Shown: positions 49,020 through 60,114 of the stretch, one piece after another
Position numbering within the stretch: the stretch's first letter is position 1
Layout: each line of letters opens with the position of its first letter
NCBI GenBank assembly: GCA_038380795.1
Contig: CM076270.1
Coordinates: forward strand, 25,498,001-25,562,000
Direction of reading: 5' to 3'
Origin: Pyrocephalus nanus
Lineage: Eukaryota; Chordata; Aves; Passeriformes; Tyrannidae
Length of the DNA: 64,000 bases
The notes under the pieces: generated by a model
Databases searched by the model: none
What the model was told of the DNA's origin: nothing
The model's input: only the letters and a program-made list of their open reading frames with translations
Made by a program: the position numbers and the translations under genes

Positions 49020-51635
49020 AAGCGGGTAGGTCAGTCTTCACATACACAGCTCTGGTGTGTCCTCCCGTCCCTAGGCAGGAGAAATGTAGTACCATACAGG
49101 ATAATGTCAGGAAGCTGAGCTTCATCAGTTTTTTTACTCAGAAAGTACTTATAAGCAGAAGAGAATCCACAAAGGAGATAGGCATTGTAGAATTTTTTAA
49201 TTGTTTGTATTGCTGAAGGGCAGGATGACTGATGGTAAACAATTTCTTTTCCTTTAAAGTATTTACTCAATTCTTACAACATTGAAAATGGGCATTGTAT
49301 TAGAAAGTGTCCCAAGAATAACTTCATGGAATCTAGAGAAAATTAACCAACTATATATAGAGTACGTAGAGTTCAATGTCTACGTAGGCACATGCATCTG
49401 CCACTTTTCACATTTCCATGTTGCCAGGAACCAGGAAGACTGGCAATGCTGATATTTTTTCCACATTACCATGCAGCTGAGAAAGGATTTGTATCTCACT
49501 CTTATTTTGAACTCAAGCTTCAAGCTGGGTCTCTTATCCTGTGATTCAAGACTGTCCTAATTAGTGCCCTGGGATATTCCTGGGTGGGCATGACCTCTTC
49601 CAGGAAAACAGATCATCTAAATGACAAAATCTGCAGAAATTGCCCACAGAGGGGGAAAAAAATTGTTTATCTGAGAAAAATAGGAGTGATAACACAAAGC
49701 CACCATTAACTCCATATAAAAAGAGAAATAGTGGCTATACTTACTCAGAGATCATAACTCACCAAGAATGCCTTTTCTAAATAACTAAAAGTAAGAGGCT
49801 TCTTGGCCAAGATGAAAAACACATTATCTCAAAGTTGTCCAGGTCAAGAAATACAGGTTTGGAAAAATATCAACTGTGTAGGAATAATGAACTCTTTCCA
49901 TCCCCTTTTTTATACTTCAGTACATTTAACCATGTTAAGGCAAGTTTGCCACATTAAAAAAACCCTGTTCAGGTATTTTCTGGGCCATTTCTATTGGCTG
50001 CCTTTCTACCTTTTTTTTTTTTATTCTTAAAAAGTTTTTGTCCCTCCCTCCCTTCAAATTAGATGATGCTTCACATTTAGAGGATCCGGCTCCAAATAAC
50101 TTGACATACTTCTGGAAGAAGCACTTGAGGAGGCCCAAGCAATTCAGTGCGAAACCTCCTCCTACTTCCATGCTCAATGGAAGAGCTGGCTGGACACACC
50201 AAGATTACAACCACGAAACATGACTTCATAAGAGCTCCATCTTGAAGACCCTTTCAGCATTACTGCGCATTACTTCATCAGTCTGCACAGCAGGCTGTTC
50301 TTAACTGAAAGATGGGGATGGTTATGACATTCCCTTCATAAATGTCATAAACTCTTTATGACGCTTCCATAGATATCTTTTTGGTTATTTTATAGTTCTG
50401 TCACTAAAAGCAAAACTTACACAAATAGATTTAGGTTGGTAATACAAGACAGTAAAGCACAAAACCTAGGAGAAACAGATGCAATTTCATCTTTAAAACA
50501 TTTCAGTTGACTTTATGGATTTTAGAATTCAGTACTTGATTTTACTGCACAGCAACAAGGACTATATGAGAAGGAAAAAACCATTTCATAAAAGGCCAAA
50601 TATATCCTTTGGTACCATTTCTACATTACCTTTAATCTAGAACAGTCTAGTAAAAAAGGTAGATTACTATATGAAGATATGTATCATGGCAAGTATCTCT
50701 AATGATTCAATACTGATAAAGTCAGACATGTATGTTCAGAGGCCTCTCCACATTTAAGATCTCTTTAAAACTTTGTAGACAGTACTTTAGCTCATGCAAA
50801 CAACCTTTAAAAAGTCTCCTAGTCAGGAAATTATGTTGGCTGTGCACTACCGAGTAGAGATAACTAGACCGTAGGACTGCAGAACACAGCTGCTTATGGG
50901 TCTTATCTTTCCAGGGCTGGTGTATAGTTTTTACATATGTAAACCACTTTACCTTCCAAATAAGAGCACAATTAGGACTCTCCTTTAATTAAATGGATTT
51001 TGGCCAATGTAATGTTTACAGAACCAGGCATTTGAGAAGTTTTATTTCTGTATATATTCCCATAAAGGGTGGAAACTTCAAACCATGCCTTATGCTAGAG
51101 CAGAAGTGAAGCTAAAACACCTGTTCCAGACATTTATTAGGCTGGTTTTACAAAACCAGGCCAAAGAACAGATAAAAGTGGTTGGACCAATTTTTTTTAA
51201 ACAACATTTTTGTTAGCAACAGCTTTTCACAATGATTTTTTTTGCAGACAATCCATCAATTAACAAAATTATTTTATCAGTAGCAGCAGCAGCTTTCAAA
51301 CATGTGCATAAGTAGGAGAAAAATAATTTCATGCATCACAGAACAGAGAAAACAAAATTCACAGAGACAAGATTTGGAATTTGCAGATCTACACAAATCC
51401 CTACCACCTGTACTTCTGACTAATGGCTGCAACACCCCCAGCCTCCCTGCTCTCCACACAAACCATCAGAATACATACTCTCGGCCTTCAGGACTGCCAC
51501 AAATGCAAGGTATCAGGCACAAAAAGTTAGGAAAGGAGAAGTTGCTTTCTCTTTTTTCCACAAAACAGCATGTTCAAAAAGGGACTATGTTTCTTGCAGA
51601 AAGCTCCAAAGCATAGGGCCTCTAATACAAAAATT
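49020..51635. other. Non-coding sequence, no gene seen
   Basis: T12 at 50011-50022. Frames up to 104 codons (51302-51616, +) without recognised family. No named repeat. Confidence 0.5.
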
Positions 51636-51639
51636 CATT

Positions 51640-51768
51640 TATATATATATTTTACTTTAAAAAACAAAACCAAAACAAAATAAAATTAAAAAAAAAAAAC
51701 AACAACAAAACAAAACAAACAAAACAAAAAAAAAAACAAACAAAAAAACCAAATCAAACAAACCCCCC
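51640..51768. repeat. (AT)n followed by long A/C-rich (AAAAC)n tract
   Basis: A short TATATATAT run leads into about 105 bp that is almost pure A and C on this strand, with AAAAC, AAAC and AAC units and only a few T. It is the largest low-complexity tract in the window. Confidence 0.9.
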
Positions 51769-51779
51769 ACACTTTCTTT

Positions 51780-53955
51780 CAAAATTCAATACAAATTTCT
51801 GACTGACATGTTCCAAGATTTTTCAATTTCAGACAGGCAAACATTATGGAAAACAGCAGCACACCAAAATATGCAATGTTGCAACCACCCAAAAAGACTC
51901 ACAGGAAAAAAACAGCCAGGTCCTGGTTGGTACAGCAGAACACTCAAGAACAGCCTACAACTCCAGCTCTCTAATAATTCATTTGGTACTTATCATCAGC
52001 TTGGCCAAATTCTTAATCCTGTTCAAGTCAGTGGCATAACCCCCAAGTTACTGTTCTTCCATAGCTCTCTTTCCCCAGTTTAGCTTTGGGACATGTGTTT
52101 TAAAAAGGTTTGAATGTTTCAAATGTGCCCATTACTATCCATCAATAGGACAAATTGATACTTTTCCTAAATGCCACATCTGATATTAATGATATAAAAT
52201 AAGAATAATTTACCCCATATATCCATTCAGGAGCTAAATGGTTTTCCCTGGAAACACCAGCTTTACTGTGTCGAGGGGTAGAGAAGACAGCCTTAACATA
52301 TCAGCTTCTGAATTGAATTTGGACACTTTCTGAAATAAAATCTCATCTTCCTTACTGAATTTAGTAATTGTTTCAGATACTTCTCTTGAAAGCTATTTTT
52401 CTTCTGCCCCAGACAGAGGTAATAAGAGTCCTGAATCATCCCTTCATTTCTTCATTTTTCACACATTTAAACTTAAATCTCATAACAGTTTAGCTCTGAC
52501 GCCAAGGGGAAATGAACACACAAGTCTGACTGACTGTCAAAGAAAAAACCATCACTTTAGCTTTACATTGTTTCCAGAGACAAAAATCTTTCCTTTAAAG
52601 GCTTTAAAAAGGCTGTAAGTTTCATTAGGAAATAAGATAAACATATTAAATTAAAACTCTTAATTAAACAATGACACCTTTTCCACTAATAATGCAAGAA
52701 AAAAAAAATTTCTATCAGGCTGTCTTCAGTGTACAAATCAACAGCTCCCTCTAAATGAATCAAAGTTCCCTGTTAGCAACAAAGAAGAAAAGATCAGAAA
52801 ATGCACTGGGGTTTTTGCATGGGATGGGACACATACAGAAAAAGTACTTTGCTCTACTATACAAGCACAAAAATAAATTAGTTTCTTACCCAAATTAAAA
52901 TATTCAGCCACACTGTAGCTCAAATAAATAATACTAATGGAAACCAGAGCGTAGAATTTGAAGATTAACTATTGTGCAATACTATTAACATATCATGTGC
53001 CCAAGGCAGCCCATGGTGCAGACACATCAGCTGCAGAGCATCGCTGGCCACAGCAGGGATTCCACCCATTCCTATGGGACATTCACGAGGTCTTGAAATT
53101 GATTAAACTTCTGTGACTTTCACATAACAATAAAATTCCACTTCTAAAGGTTTTCTTTCACTCTTAACATCTTGTGTCCTGTTCTTCGAGGTTACACAGC
53201 TCAAATAGAATTCCACTAAACAGTGCCCATACATGGGTAGAAGTTCTACCATGCTTGTGGTACTGTAGGTACAACAAGAAATTCAAAGAATTTTCATTTC
53301 TTGCTCTGTTACTAATAATAAACATGCTTTTTACCTCTTTTAAAAGCAGTCCCAGCAGAAAATTTACATTATTCTTTTAATGCCACTGGCCCCATGACTC
53401 AGTCTTTATCTGCATCACTACTCTCAAACATATTACTGACATTTAATACTTTTGGGAGAGGGAAAACCCATGACCTCTTCCATCAGGAAGTTGTTCATCA
53501 CTGGATTTTATCCAAGGGGAATGTTAATGATGATACAGAAAAGTGGTTAACCATTTTTCTTAAATATAAAAAGCAGCTCCAGTTAAGGATATGCTTCCGG
53601 CTTACTGTGGGAAATACACTAAGAGGCAACATATTAAGCTTGGTTTATTTGTATGAACTTTGTCTTCAAATATGGACAAAACAGCTCCAAAAGTATTCTA
53701 CCTGACAGCTGAGGGATTAATCTAATTTGTCTACCCAAGATTTAAACTGATTATGTGGGGAATGGGACCAGGCCCCTGTGCATCCATTGCACTGTGCAAA
53801 CATATTCCACCTGGCAGCACTGAAAGAAACTATTGGGAAGAGCACATAAGCACATTCCCTACAGTTCCCCTGCTTTGCCCAATATCCACAACTTACCTTG
53901 GTTTAGCATCCTAACAGATACAGGCAATGACCTCTGCCTGGCTCTCAGTAAAATT
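51780..53955. other. AT-rich non-coding sequence
   Basis: The longest frame is 103 codons (53394-53705, +), not recognised. No named repeat. Confidence 0.5.
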
Positions 53956-53959
53956 CCTG

Positions 53960-54186
53960 AAGGTGCCCAACATCTTGTTAGCTTTTTTGACCAACACACA
54001 CTGATACAATTATTTCAGGGAACTGTAAATGATAGCTCAAAGACCCCTTTCCTGAATTTTAACTGCCAGCTCTGAATCCAAAAATCACTCAGGCATGTTC
54101 CCTCCATGACACATGACCTGCACTGTTCACACTGAAAGTGATCTACTTTTTATTCACTCACACAGTCTTGTAGAGTTCCCTCCCTA
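53960..54186 (-). mobile_element. L3/CR1-type LINE fragment, antisense
   Basis: On the + strand, CCAACATCTTGTTAGCTTTTTTGACC, ATTTCAGGGAACTGTAAATGA, TCAAAGACCCCTTTCCTGA and, further on, TGATCTACTTTTTATTCACTC and CACAGTCTTGTAGAGTTCCCT are in the order and spacing of the antisense L3/CR1 pattern: CATCCTATTAGC, TTTCAGAGAACTATCCA-AATGA, CAAGATCTCTTTCCTGA, CATCTGCCATTTTATTGCCCA, CAGTTTTGTGAGATCCCTT. The element is old and carries no usable ORF. Ends are approximate. Confidence 0.7.
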
Positions 54187-54189
54187 TGT

Positions 54190-55550
54190 GCTCTAAGAAT
54201 CAGTCAAGGCACTGTTCTCACAACACAGACAGATTAAGAAATATCTGGGAACTGAATGATAAAAATGGATAAAGGAAAATCCAAGGGGTTATTCTGGATA
54301 AAACATAGGTTTTTTTCAGAGTGATTATAGGCAATTTTGTTTTCTTACTGGATTAATAAATTAGGAAGTTAGTTCCCTTCATGCAGTAAGTGACTAGGAC
54401 TTGCAGCTGAAGGGATAAATTAGGTTTGCTATGTCTAAAAGACTTAGAAACCATAAAAATAACTTATTTCTTTCCTCCTATGAAATTTCAGGAATGACAT
54501 GGTGACACCAGTCTAGAAAGGGCAAGACAAGCCATCTATTACTATTACTATACTCTATTTGGCTAGTGTTGGAAAAATTACAGGTCACTTTTGCAAATCT
54601 CATGGGGTTCTGCTAATAAAAAGAACTCTGCACCAGCTCCAGAGCTGCTGACACTGAGTACTGACTTTGGCCACATTTGTGCTGCACCAGTAAAGTTAAC
54701 TCAGGCAGCAGTCTATACACAGCACAATGCAGCTCAAGCAGGGTCACAGACAGGTCCCAAGATATAGCTCCCCACAAACAATAAACAAGGCACAAAGAAG
54801 GTGACCCATAGGGTGTGAGATTTGGCAGCCTTTTATAGCTCCATCTCTGCAGCAGCTGGGCAGTAGGAAAGGCAGAGCCACGCTGCGAGTGGGAACAGCC
54901 AGCAGAGGTGCAGGAGGGGGGTTACTCATCAAGGAAGGATTTCTCTCATCTGCTGCTCTCTTAGAACAGTGAACCTGCTCTCTCACACCCACCATGCCGA
55001 AAAACAGCAGAGCCACAAAGGACACTCGATAGAATTTTTAAAGAAAGTTAGTTGCATCCATTTTGGAGCTCTCTTGGTCTCTCTCCAGCACTTTCCTTTT
55101 GCTATCCAACTCTGTGTTTTGATTCATTTTTTTATTACAAATGACTCAAAGAGCAGCTTCCTATTAAACAATCTCCTCCTTTACCATACAGGAAATGAAT
55201 TAATTTTGCTCAGCTTCAAAGCAATAAGTAATTTTATGGGTGTTAAATGAAATTAAGTCCTTACTTACCAATAGAGCTGTTTACACAAACGAAGGCAGAT
55301 TACACAATAAAAATGTCCAGTTACATCCCTAAATAATGTCCAATAAGGTTTTCCTGTTTGGGACCTATTCTGCAGAATGTTTAATACTGTTGTATTACAA
55401 TATATTTAACATATTTCACTTTCTTAAACATTACTGGTACAATTTCTCCTGTATTTCAGAATTGAATTATTCAGCAATTCCTTAAATAAATCAGAGAAAT
55501 CAGATTCTAGCACAGCATGTAGTAGAATGGACTACAGTCACTGGTATTTA
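54190..55550. other. Non-coding sequence, no gene seen
   Basis: A mildly GC-richer patch at 54830-54930. Frames of 93 codons on both strands (54744-55025 -, 54969-55250 +) overlap and are not recognised. Confidence 0.45.
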
Positions 55551-55554
55551 TGAT

Positions 55555-56000
55555 GCTTTGTAATTGAAAGTAAACAGGATTTTCACAATTATATTTATGA
55601 TCTTTTATTATTTTTAATTTCATTTATATACCTAGCAGTTGTTTATACAAATAGTAGCTGTCAGGTCACTTTAGAAGTCAATGTGTCAAAGGTAGATATA
55701 ACAAGAATAATTTTTTATATAGGTCTGCATAAAAATAAATATATACACAGTGCACCTAAAGATTTGCATTAGCAGCTTTTTTCAGATTTTCATGAAGCAT
55801 AAATCCTTATTAATTTATTATTAAGTCTGTTAGTGTAGCATAAAGCCGGTTTTATCAGCCTTCTCAAATATACGAGATTATTGTATTACTAATGTAAATC
55901 ATTCACACTGTGAGTCGCTCTACAAATCTCCTTTCCCTGCAAATGAAAATATGATTAGACACAGCACCATGTAATACTTTGGAGGCGAGAACAAATGTGT
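55555..56000. promoter_or_regulatory. Candidate conserved regulatory block
   Basis: About 450 bp with a POU octamer ATTTGCAT (55762-55769) directly followed by TAGCAGC, several ATTA/TAAT sites (TTATTAATTTATTATTAAG) and retained CpGs (AAAGCCGGTT, ATACGAGA, GAGTCGCTC, GAGGCGAG). It lacks simple repeats apart from short AT runs. Retained CpGs plus motif density are suggestive. Not proven. Confidence 0.25.
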
Positions 56001-56009
56001 GAAGTGTGA

Positions 56010-56455
56010 AATAAATGTAACAGAACACAAATCTCACATTCCTAACAGCTGTTTGGCAGTACAATGTGTGTATGTGACAGCAATGACAACACTCTGTCCT
56101 CAGAGGTAATAAGACTCACTTCTAAACGAGGACAGGAGATGCGTCATAGTTCCAGTGAGCCCCAGGACAGATATCTTGCTGCACAAGATGCATCACTTTG
56201 GGTTACAGGAAACCAGGGAGCAGGCATTCCTACAAGAAACAGTGATTTCCCTACCCAGGTGGAGAAGCAATATTGACTGTATCACTACCAGAGTGACACG
56301 GTTAATCGTTTGAGCTGATGTACTAATAAATTATTCCTTGCTGTTTCTAGGTCCTGAAATAAAGGTCTAAGGCCCTTTCTTGTCTCCTTTAGAGCAACAG
56401 TATTTGATTCTATTTCAACAAGTAACAAAAAATTAAAAAATAGAGTGTTTTTCTT
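56010..56455. other. Non-coding sequence
   Basis: No recognised element. A 70-codon + frame (56064-56276) without family match. Confidence 0.45.
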
Positions 56456-56458
56456 TTA

Positions 56459-56513
56459 TCTAGCTTTATTTATTTTATTTATTTATTTTATCTATCTATC
56501 TTTATTTAGCTAG
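56459..56513. repeat. Compound (TTTA)n/(TCTA)n tetranucleotide repeat
   Basis: TTTA units interrupted by TTTTA, then three TCTA-type units and TTTATTTAGC. The same AGCTTTATTT-like string borders both sides. Likely polymorphic. Confidence 0.85.
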
Positions 56514-56519
56514 AAGCTG

Positions 56520-57375
56520 CTGTCATTGCTGACAAGGGAATAGAGCAACACAACAAAGCTGGGATGACTACAGCACAGAAACCACCAAGAGCTTCTAGTG
56601 GAACATGAGAGAACAAGACATACATATAAAACCTATTGCCGGAAAGCCTAGAAGACACATCCCACGTAGAAGGGAAGCAAATGTCAAGTAAGCTTTTCAT
56701 ATGTTCTATTATCCCTTCTCTCTGATGAGCTTTTTCTGAAAAGAAGTCACAAAAATTTACAGACTGGACAGAAATACTCATCCACAGAAGTAACCAAGCT
56801 CCCTTGGGAGGAACCATGCTATCCTCCAGACAGACTTTGCGTTCATTCCCTCTGTGTGGGAACCAACACCTCAGGTGACAAGAGATGCTACCCAGTTCAT
56901 CGCACAAGGACACATCTTGGTACGCTACAGTGGATCTGCTACCTTGCTCAGCTTGGGTATGAGCCTTCACATGGACATCCTCCCAGTGTGCAACATCACT
57001 AGGACTGCTCAGTGAAGGGGCAGGGTTTCTTTCTCAAGGGCACCTTACCTCAGGTACCAATCAGTCTTTTCTACTGTGAGAAGGCATATGATGCACAAGG
57101 TGCCAGAGATACAGCATAAGGTACAAGGCTCACCAAGATGCATCTGATTGACAGTGCCTGGCAAAAATCATCAAAGAGCTGTGTTACTCCTCAAGTATAG
57201 AGCAGTTGGTTACAACCCTGTATCATCAGCTATTCTTTAATTTAAAGTACTACATAACTTGAAGGAAAGCATCAATAATAACAGGGTTTGGGTTTGAAAC
57301 AGAAAATGTTATTTGTCCTGCATAACTCAAGGGAGGATATTTGTCAGCTCACAAGGTATTACTTTCTGTTGGAAG
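56520..57375. other. Non-coding sequence, no gene seen
   Basis: A 154-codon minus frame (56506-56970), the longest frame in the window, has scattered cysteines and tryptophans and no domain I recognise. Its length alone is weak evidence. Confidence 0.4.
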
Positions 57376-57380
57376 CACAC

Positions 57381-57415
57381 GAAAAGAAAAGAAAAAAAAA
57401 AAAAGAAAAAAAAGG
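57381..57415. repeat. A/G-only purine tract
   Basis: GAAAAGAAAAGA13-type run, all purine on the + strand for over 30 bases. Confidence 0.9.
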
Positions 57416-57784
57416 CAGAATTACACACACTTATCAACAGATAAACAACCTGGAAGTTTCTGAAGAGTCAACTTTGCCAAAATGTTATTAAACATACGTA
57501 TATTCTGAATTTCAGGCAAAGTCAATATTTGATTACACACAGGCCAGTCCCATAGTCCTCGCTCATATTAGCAATCAATTAAACCTTTGAATTATTCTAC
57601 TAGTATAAATGTCATGCACTCTTCAGTAGTAACACAAGTAAACTGCAGAAAAAACAACTGCATTTACCCAGACAATAGTAATTGGTATATTCCTTAAAGC
57701 TGTGTCCTTTCTCTACTTTCCAAGAACAGTTTTCAGGACACAACATGATGATTTTTGACATCTTGGGATATCATAAGTCTTTAT

Positions 57785-58130
57785 ATAGAGAGATACAAGG
57801 ACTCCCTGAAACAATCCCTCAGCCTTGGCCATATCGATCACCATCATTGGTCTACTCTGGCCTCCAGTCGGGAGGCCTGGAGACACAGCATCTATAACGC
57901 TGCTGCTGCTTTTGAGAACACACGCAGGGTCACTCTGGAGAAGAAAAGACAACGCAGAAAGAATCGCGTCTCGTCGATGTCACCTGGGGAGTCTTTCTGC
58001 TGCCCCTTCTGCAATCAGACTTCTCTATCTCACATTGGCCTTTTTAGCCATTAGTGCAATTTTAGGAGGCATGGGTAGAGCCCTTCTCAAATCTTCATTT
58101 GTGAAGCCTAGCCATGATGATGATAGTATT
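57785..58130 (+). mobile_element. 3' end of a non-LTR retrotransposon ORF with zinc-finger-like tail (not CR1)
   Basis: In one + frame, 57791-58054 reads without a stop and starts with the motif RYKDSLKQSL. It continues with HWSTLASSREAWRHSIYNAA, AFENTRR and LEKKRQRRKN, and closes with CCPFCNQTSLSHIGLFSH and a TAG stop. This order (RYKD-SLK, W-x-x-LA-x-x-R-x-x-WR, AFE-x-x-R, KRQRRK, C-x2-C, IGL-x-SH) is one I know from the C-terminus of many animal LINE ORF2 proteins. I cannot name the clade. The usual final R-x-H after GLFSH is lost, because the frame stops at that point. After the stop a short 3' segment with CTTCATTTGTGAAG and ATGATGATGATAG resembles such elements' trailer. The frame is closed upstream by a TGA at 57749-57751, so this is a 5'-truncated copy. 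CpG density is higher than around it. Confidence 0.6.
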
Positions 58131-58139
58131 CAGACATTT

Positions 58140-60080
58140 CTGACTTTTCATGAACATCAGAATAGTTGATAAGAATCATGCTTTAAAATTTTAGACACAC
58201 TGCTCTTTAGCTAGGGATCTTTTGCTTCATTACATAAATATAATGATAAATTGCCAGTCAGCCTTTGTATTTTGGGGGGACTTAGTGGATTCTTGAGAAA
58301 GACACAGATATTAGTGACAAAGGAAGCAAGTTCTTTCTGGTACATGCTCTTGAGGGTGTGCATGGGAAGAAGGGATGATCCAGAGACTGTTAAATGGCTA
58401 ATTGTTTTATGAGGGATTTTTTTTTTTAAATATTTTTTAAAGGACATATAAACAATTTGCCCAGAATACAACCTGATTCACTTTGGAGCGAAGAGCCATC
58501 TTTTAAACATTATAAGGCTAATATCTAGTAAACCTAGTATTTATCAACACTACTTATATATGCGTTGTGTCATATTTGGATCATTTATTCTTCAGGCCAA
58601 CTATCCTTCAGTCAATGCAGACAAATGCACATAGGTTAATAAAAAACAAAATACTACAGAGCACAGAGGATGTGGCAAGATTCAGTCAAGAAGGTACTTG
58701 TTATTTTTCTAGAAAGTGACACAACACACTGATTTTCTGAGAGCTAATTCCTAACAGCAAGCATGGCTAAAGGAAATCAAGTGGGTTTTTTCAGGTCAGG
58801 ATCCTCTCCATGTAGAGCAGTAAACAGTGCACAGTGCTAGCCTAGAGATACAACAGTATGTCACAATGCAAACAGAAACAGTCAGAAGCAGATTTGAAAA
58901 ACAGCACCAAAGCACCACAGAGGAAGAACAAAATTTAGATAAAATCTCTTTAGTGTATACTTCTATGATTCCTGGATATAATAAAATCAGGTGCCCCCAG
59001 TAAAACTGACTAAAAGGCCAAAGTCAAAAAGATTCAAAGTGGGAACATCTACGTTATGCAGCTCTGTCAGAAACCAAGACAGAACATTTTCCTGCAGCCA
59101 CCCTGATGCTAAACTGAATGGCAAATTTCACCTTGAACCACAAGGCACGTAAGGCTGCCCAGGCCATGTTAGCTCAGGCAAAGCCAGGGCTCTCAGTGGT
59201 CAAGTTCTGCTTTGTTTGTCTATTTTTGAACCAAGACAAGTTAAAGATCCACTGGCAGGAGGGTGTCCAGGATGAGATTGCATCACTACTGAAGGAGGAA
59301 GACCATGGTCAGGCGTGCAGACACATGCTAATGAGACAAGGCAGGACAGAGAGAGAATTAACCAAAGGAGTCATGCAACAGACTGCAGGTGGAGAGCAGG
59401 AGGGAGTCCAGAGAGAGGGAGGGAGCTTCAATGAAACACTGAAAGTAACTGCAAATTTCAGAAGAACTTAGGTGACCTGGAGTGAAGGCTTTACTGTTTA
59501 CAAGGCAACACAGCTGTTTGGTAACACAATGTACTGAACCCTATATTTTAAAAACATTTTGTCTTTAATTCACAGAAATCTTATTATCCAAAACAATAAG
59601 CCATCAGATAAGAATGACCATCACAACAACTACAAAAGGGACAGGATAAAAGAAAAAAAATACAGATGTATGTATCCAAAGTTAACACCCATGCATAGTA
59701 ACTAACACAAAATAACATTCACAAATTGCGAGATGTTCTCTGACCAAGGGGCTGCAGAATAACTGAATATTGAGAAATTTCATATGGAACAGATTTTCAG
59801 GAGAACGCTGTAAAAGATACATCTTCCAAAAATTTGTTCTGTGAGGAGTACTATTGCCTAAAACTGATTTCATCATTCCATTAGGACTCAGGATCAGAAA
59901 ATTTAGCAATAGTCTGTGACATGCTGCCTTACACAGAAGTGATTCAGTTTCACAGTGCATCCAAATCCACATTCAGCACAGGAGACACATTCATTGTAAA
60001 GAATCACATTTGTTCAGTTGCTGAGATTGAGTGTTATTTTCTGAGGCTGACGAACAAAACACAGCAAATGCTGTTTGCGC
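58140..60080. other. Non-coding sequence, no gene seen
   Basis: A 117-codon + frame (59118-59471) lies in a slightly GC-richer patch. Its translation is glutamine/glutamate-rich with no recognised family. No named repeat. Confidence 0.45.
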
Positions 60081-60082
60081 AT

Positions 60083-60110
60083 TTGTAATCTTTAGATTGT
60101 AATCTTTAGT
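60083..60110. repeat. 14-bp tandem duplication
   Basis: TTGTAATCTTTAG plus A or T occurs twice head to tail, 13 of 14 identical. Confidence 0.9.
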
Positions 60111-60114
60111 TCTC

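Noticed and set aside
22374..55769. Four POU octamers (22374, 25247, 45809, 55762) as a meaningful series
   Set aside because: Around two to four are expected by chance on both strands in 64 kb of AT-rich DNA, so number alone means nothing.
56506..56970. 154-codon minus-strand frame, the longest in the window
   Set aside because: No domain, no splice or promoter context, and a few frames of this length are expected by chance in 64 kb.
59118..59471. 117-codon + frame in a GC-richer patch
   Set aside because: No recognised domain. Composition explains its length.
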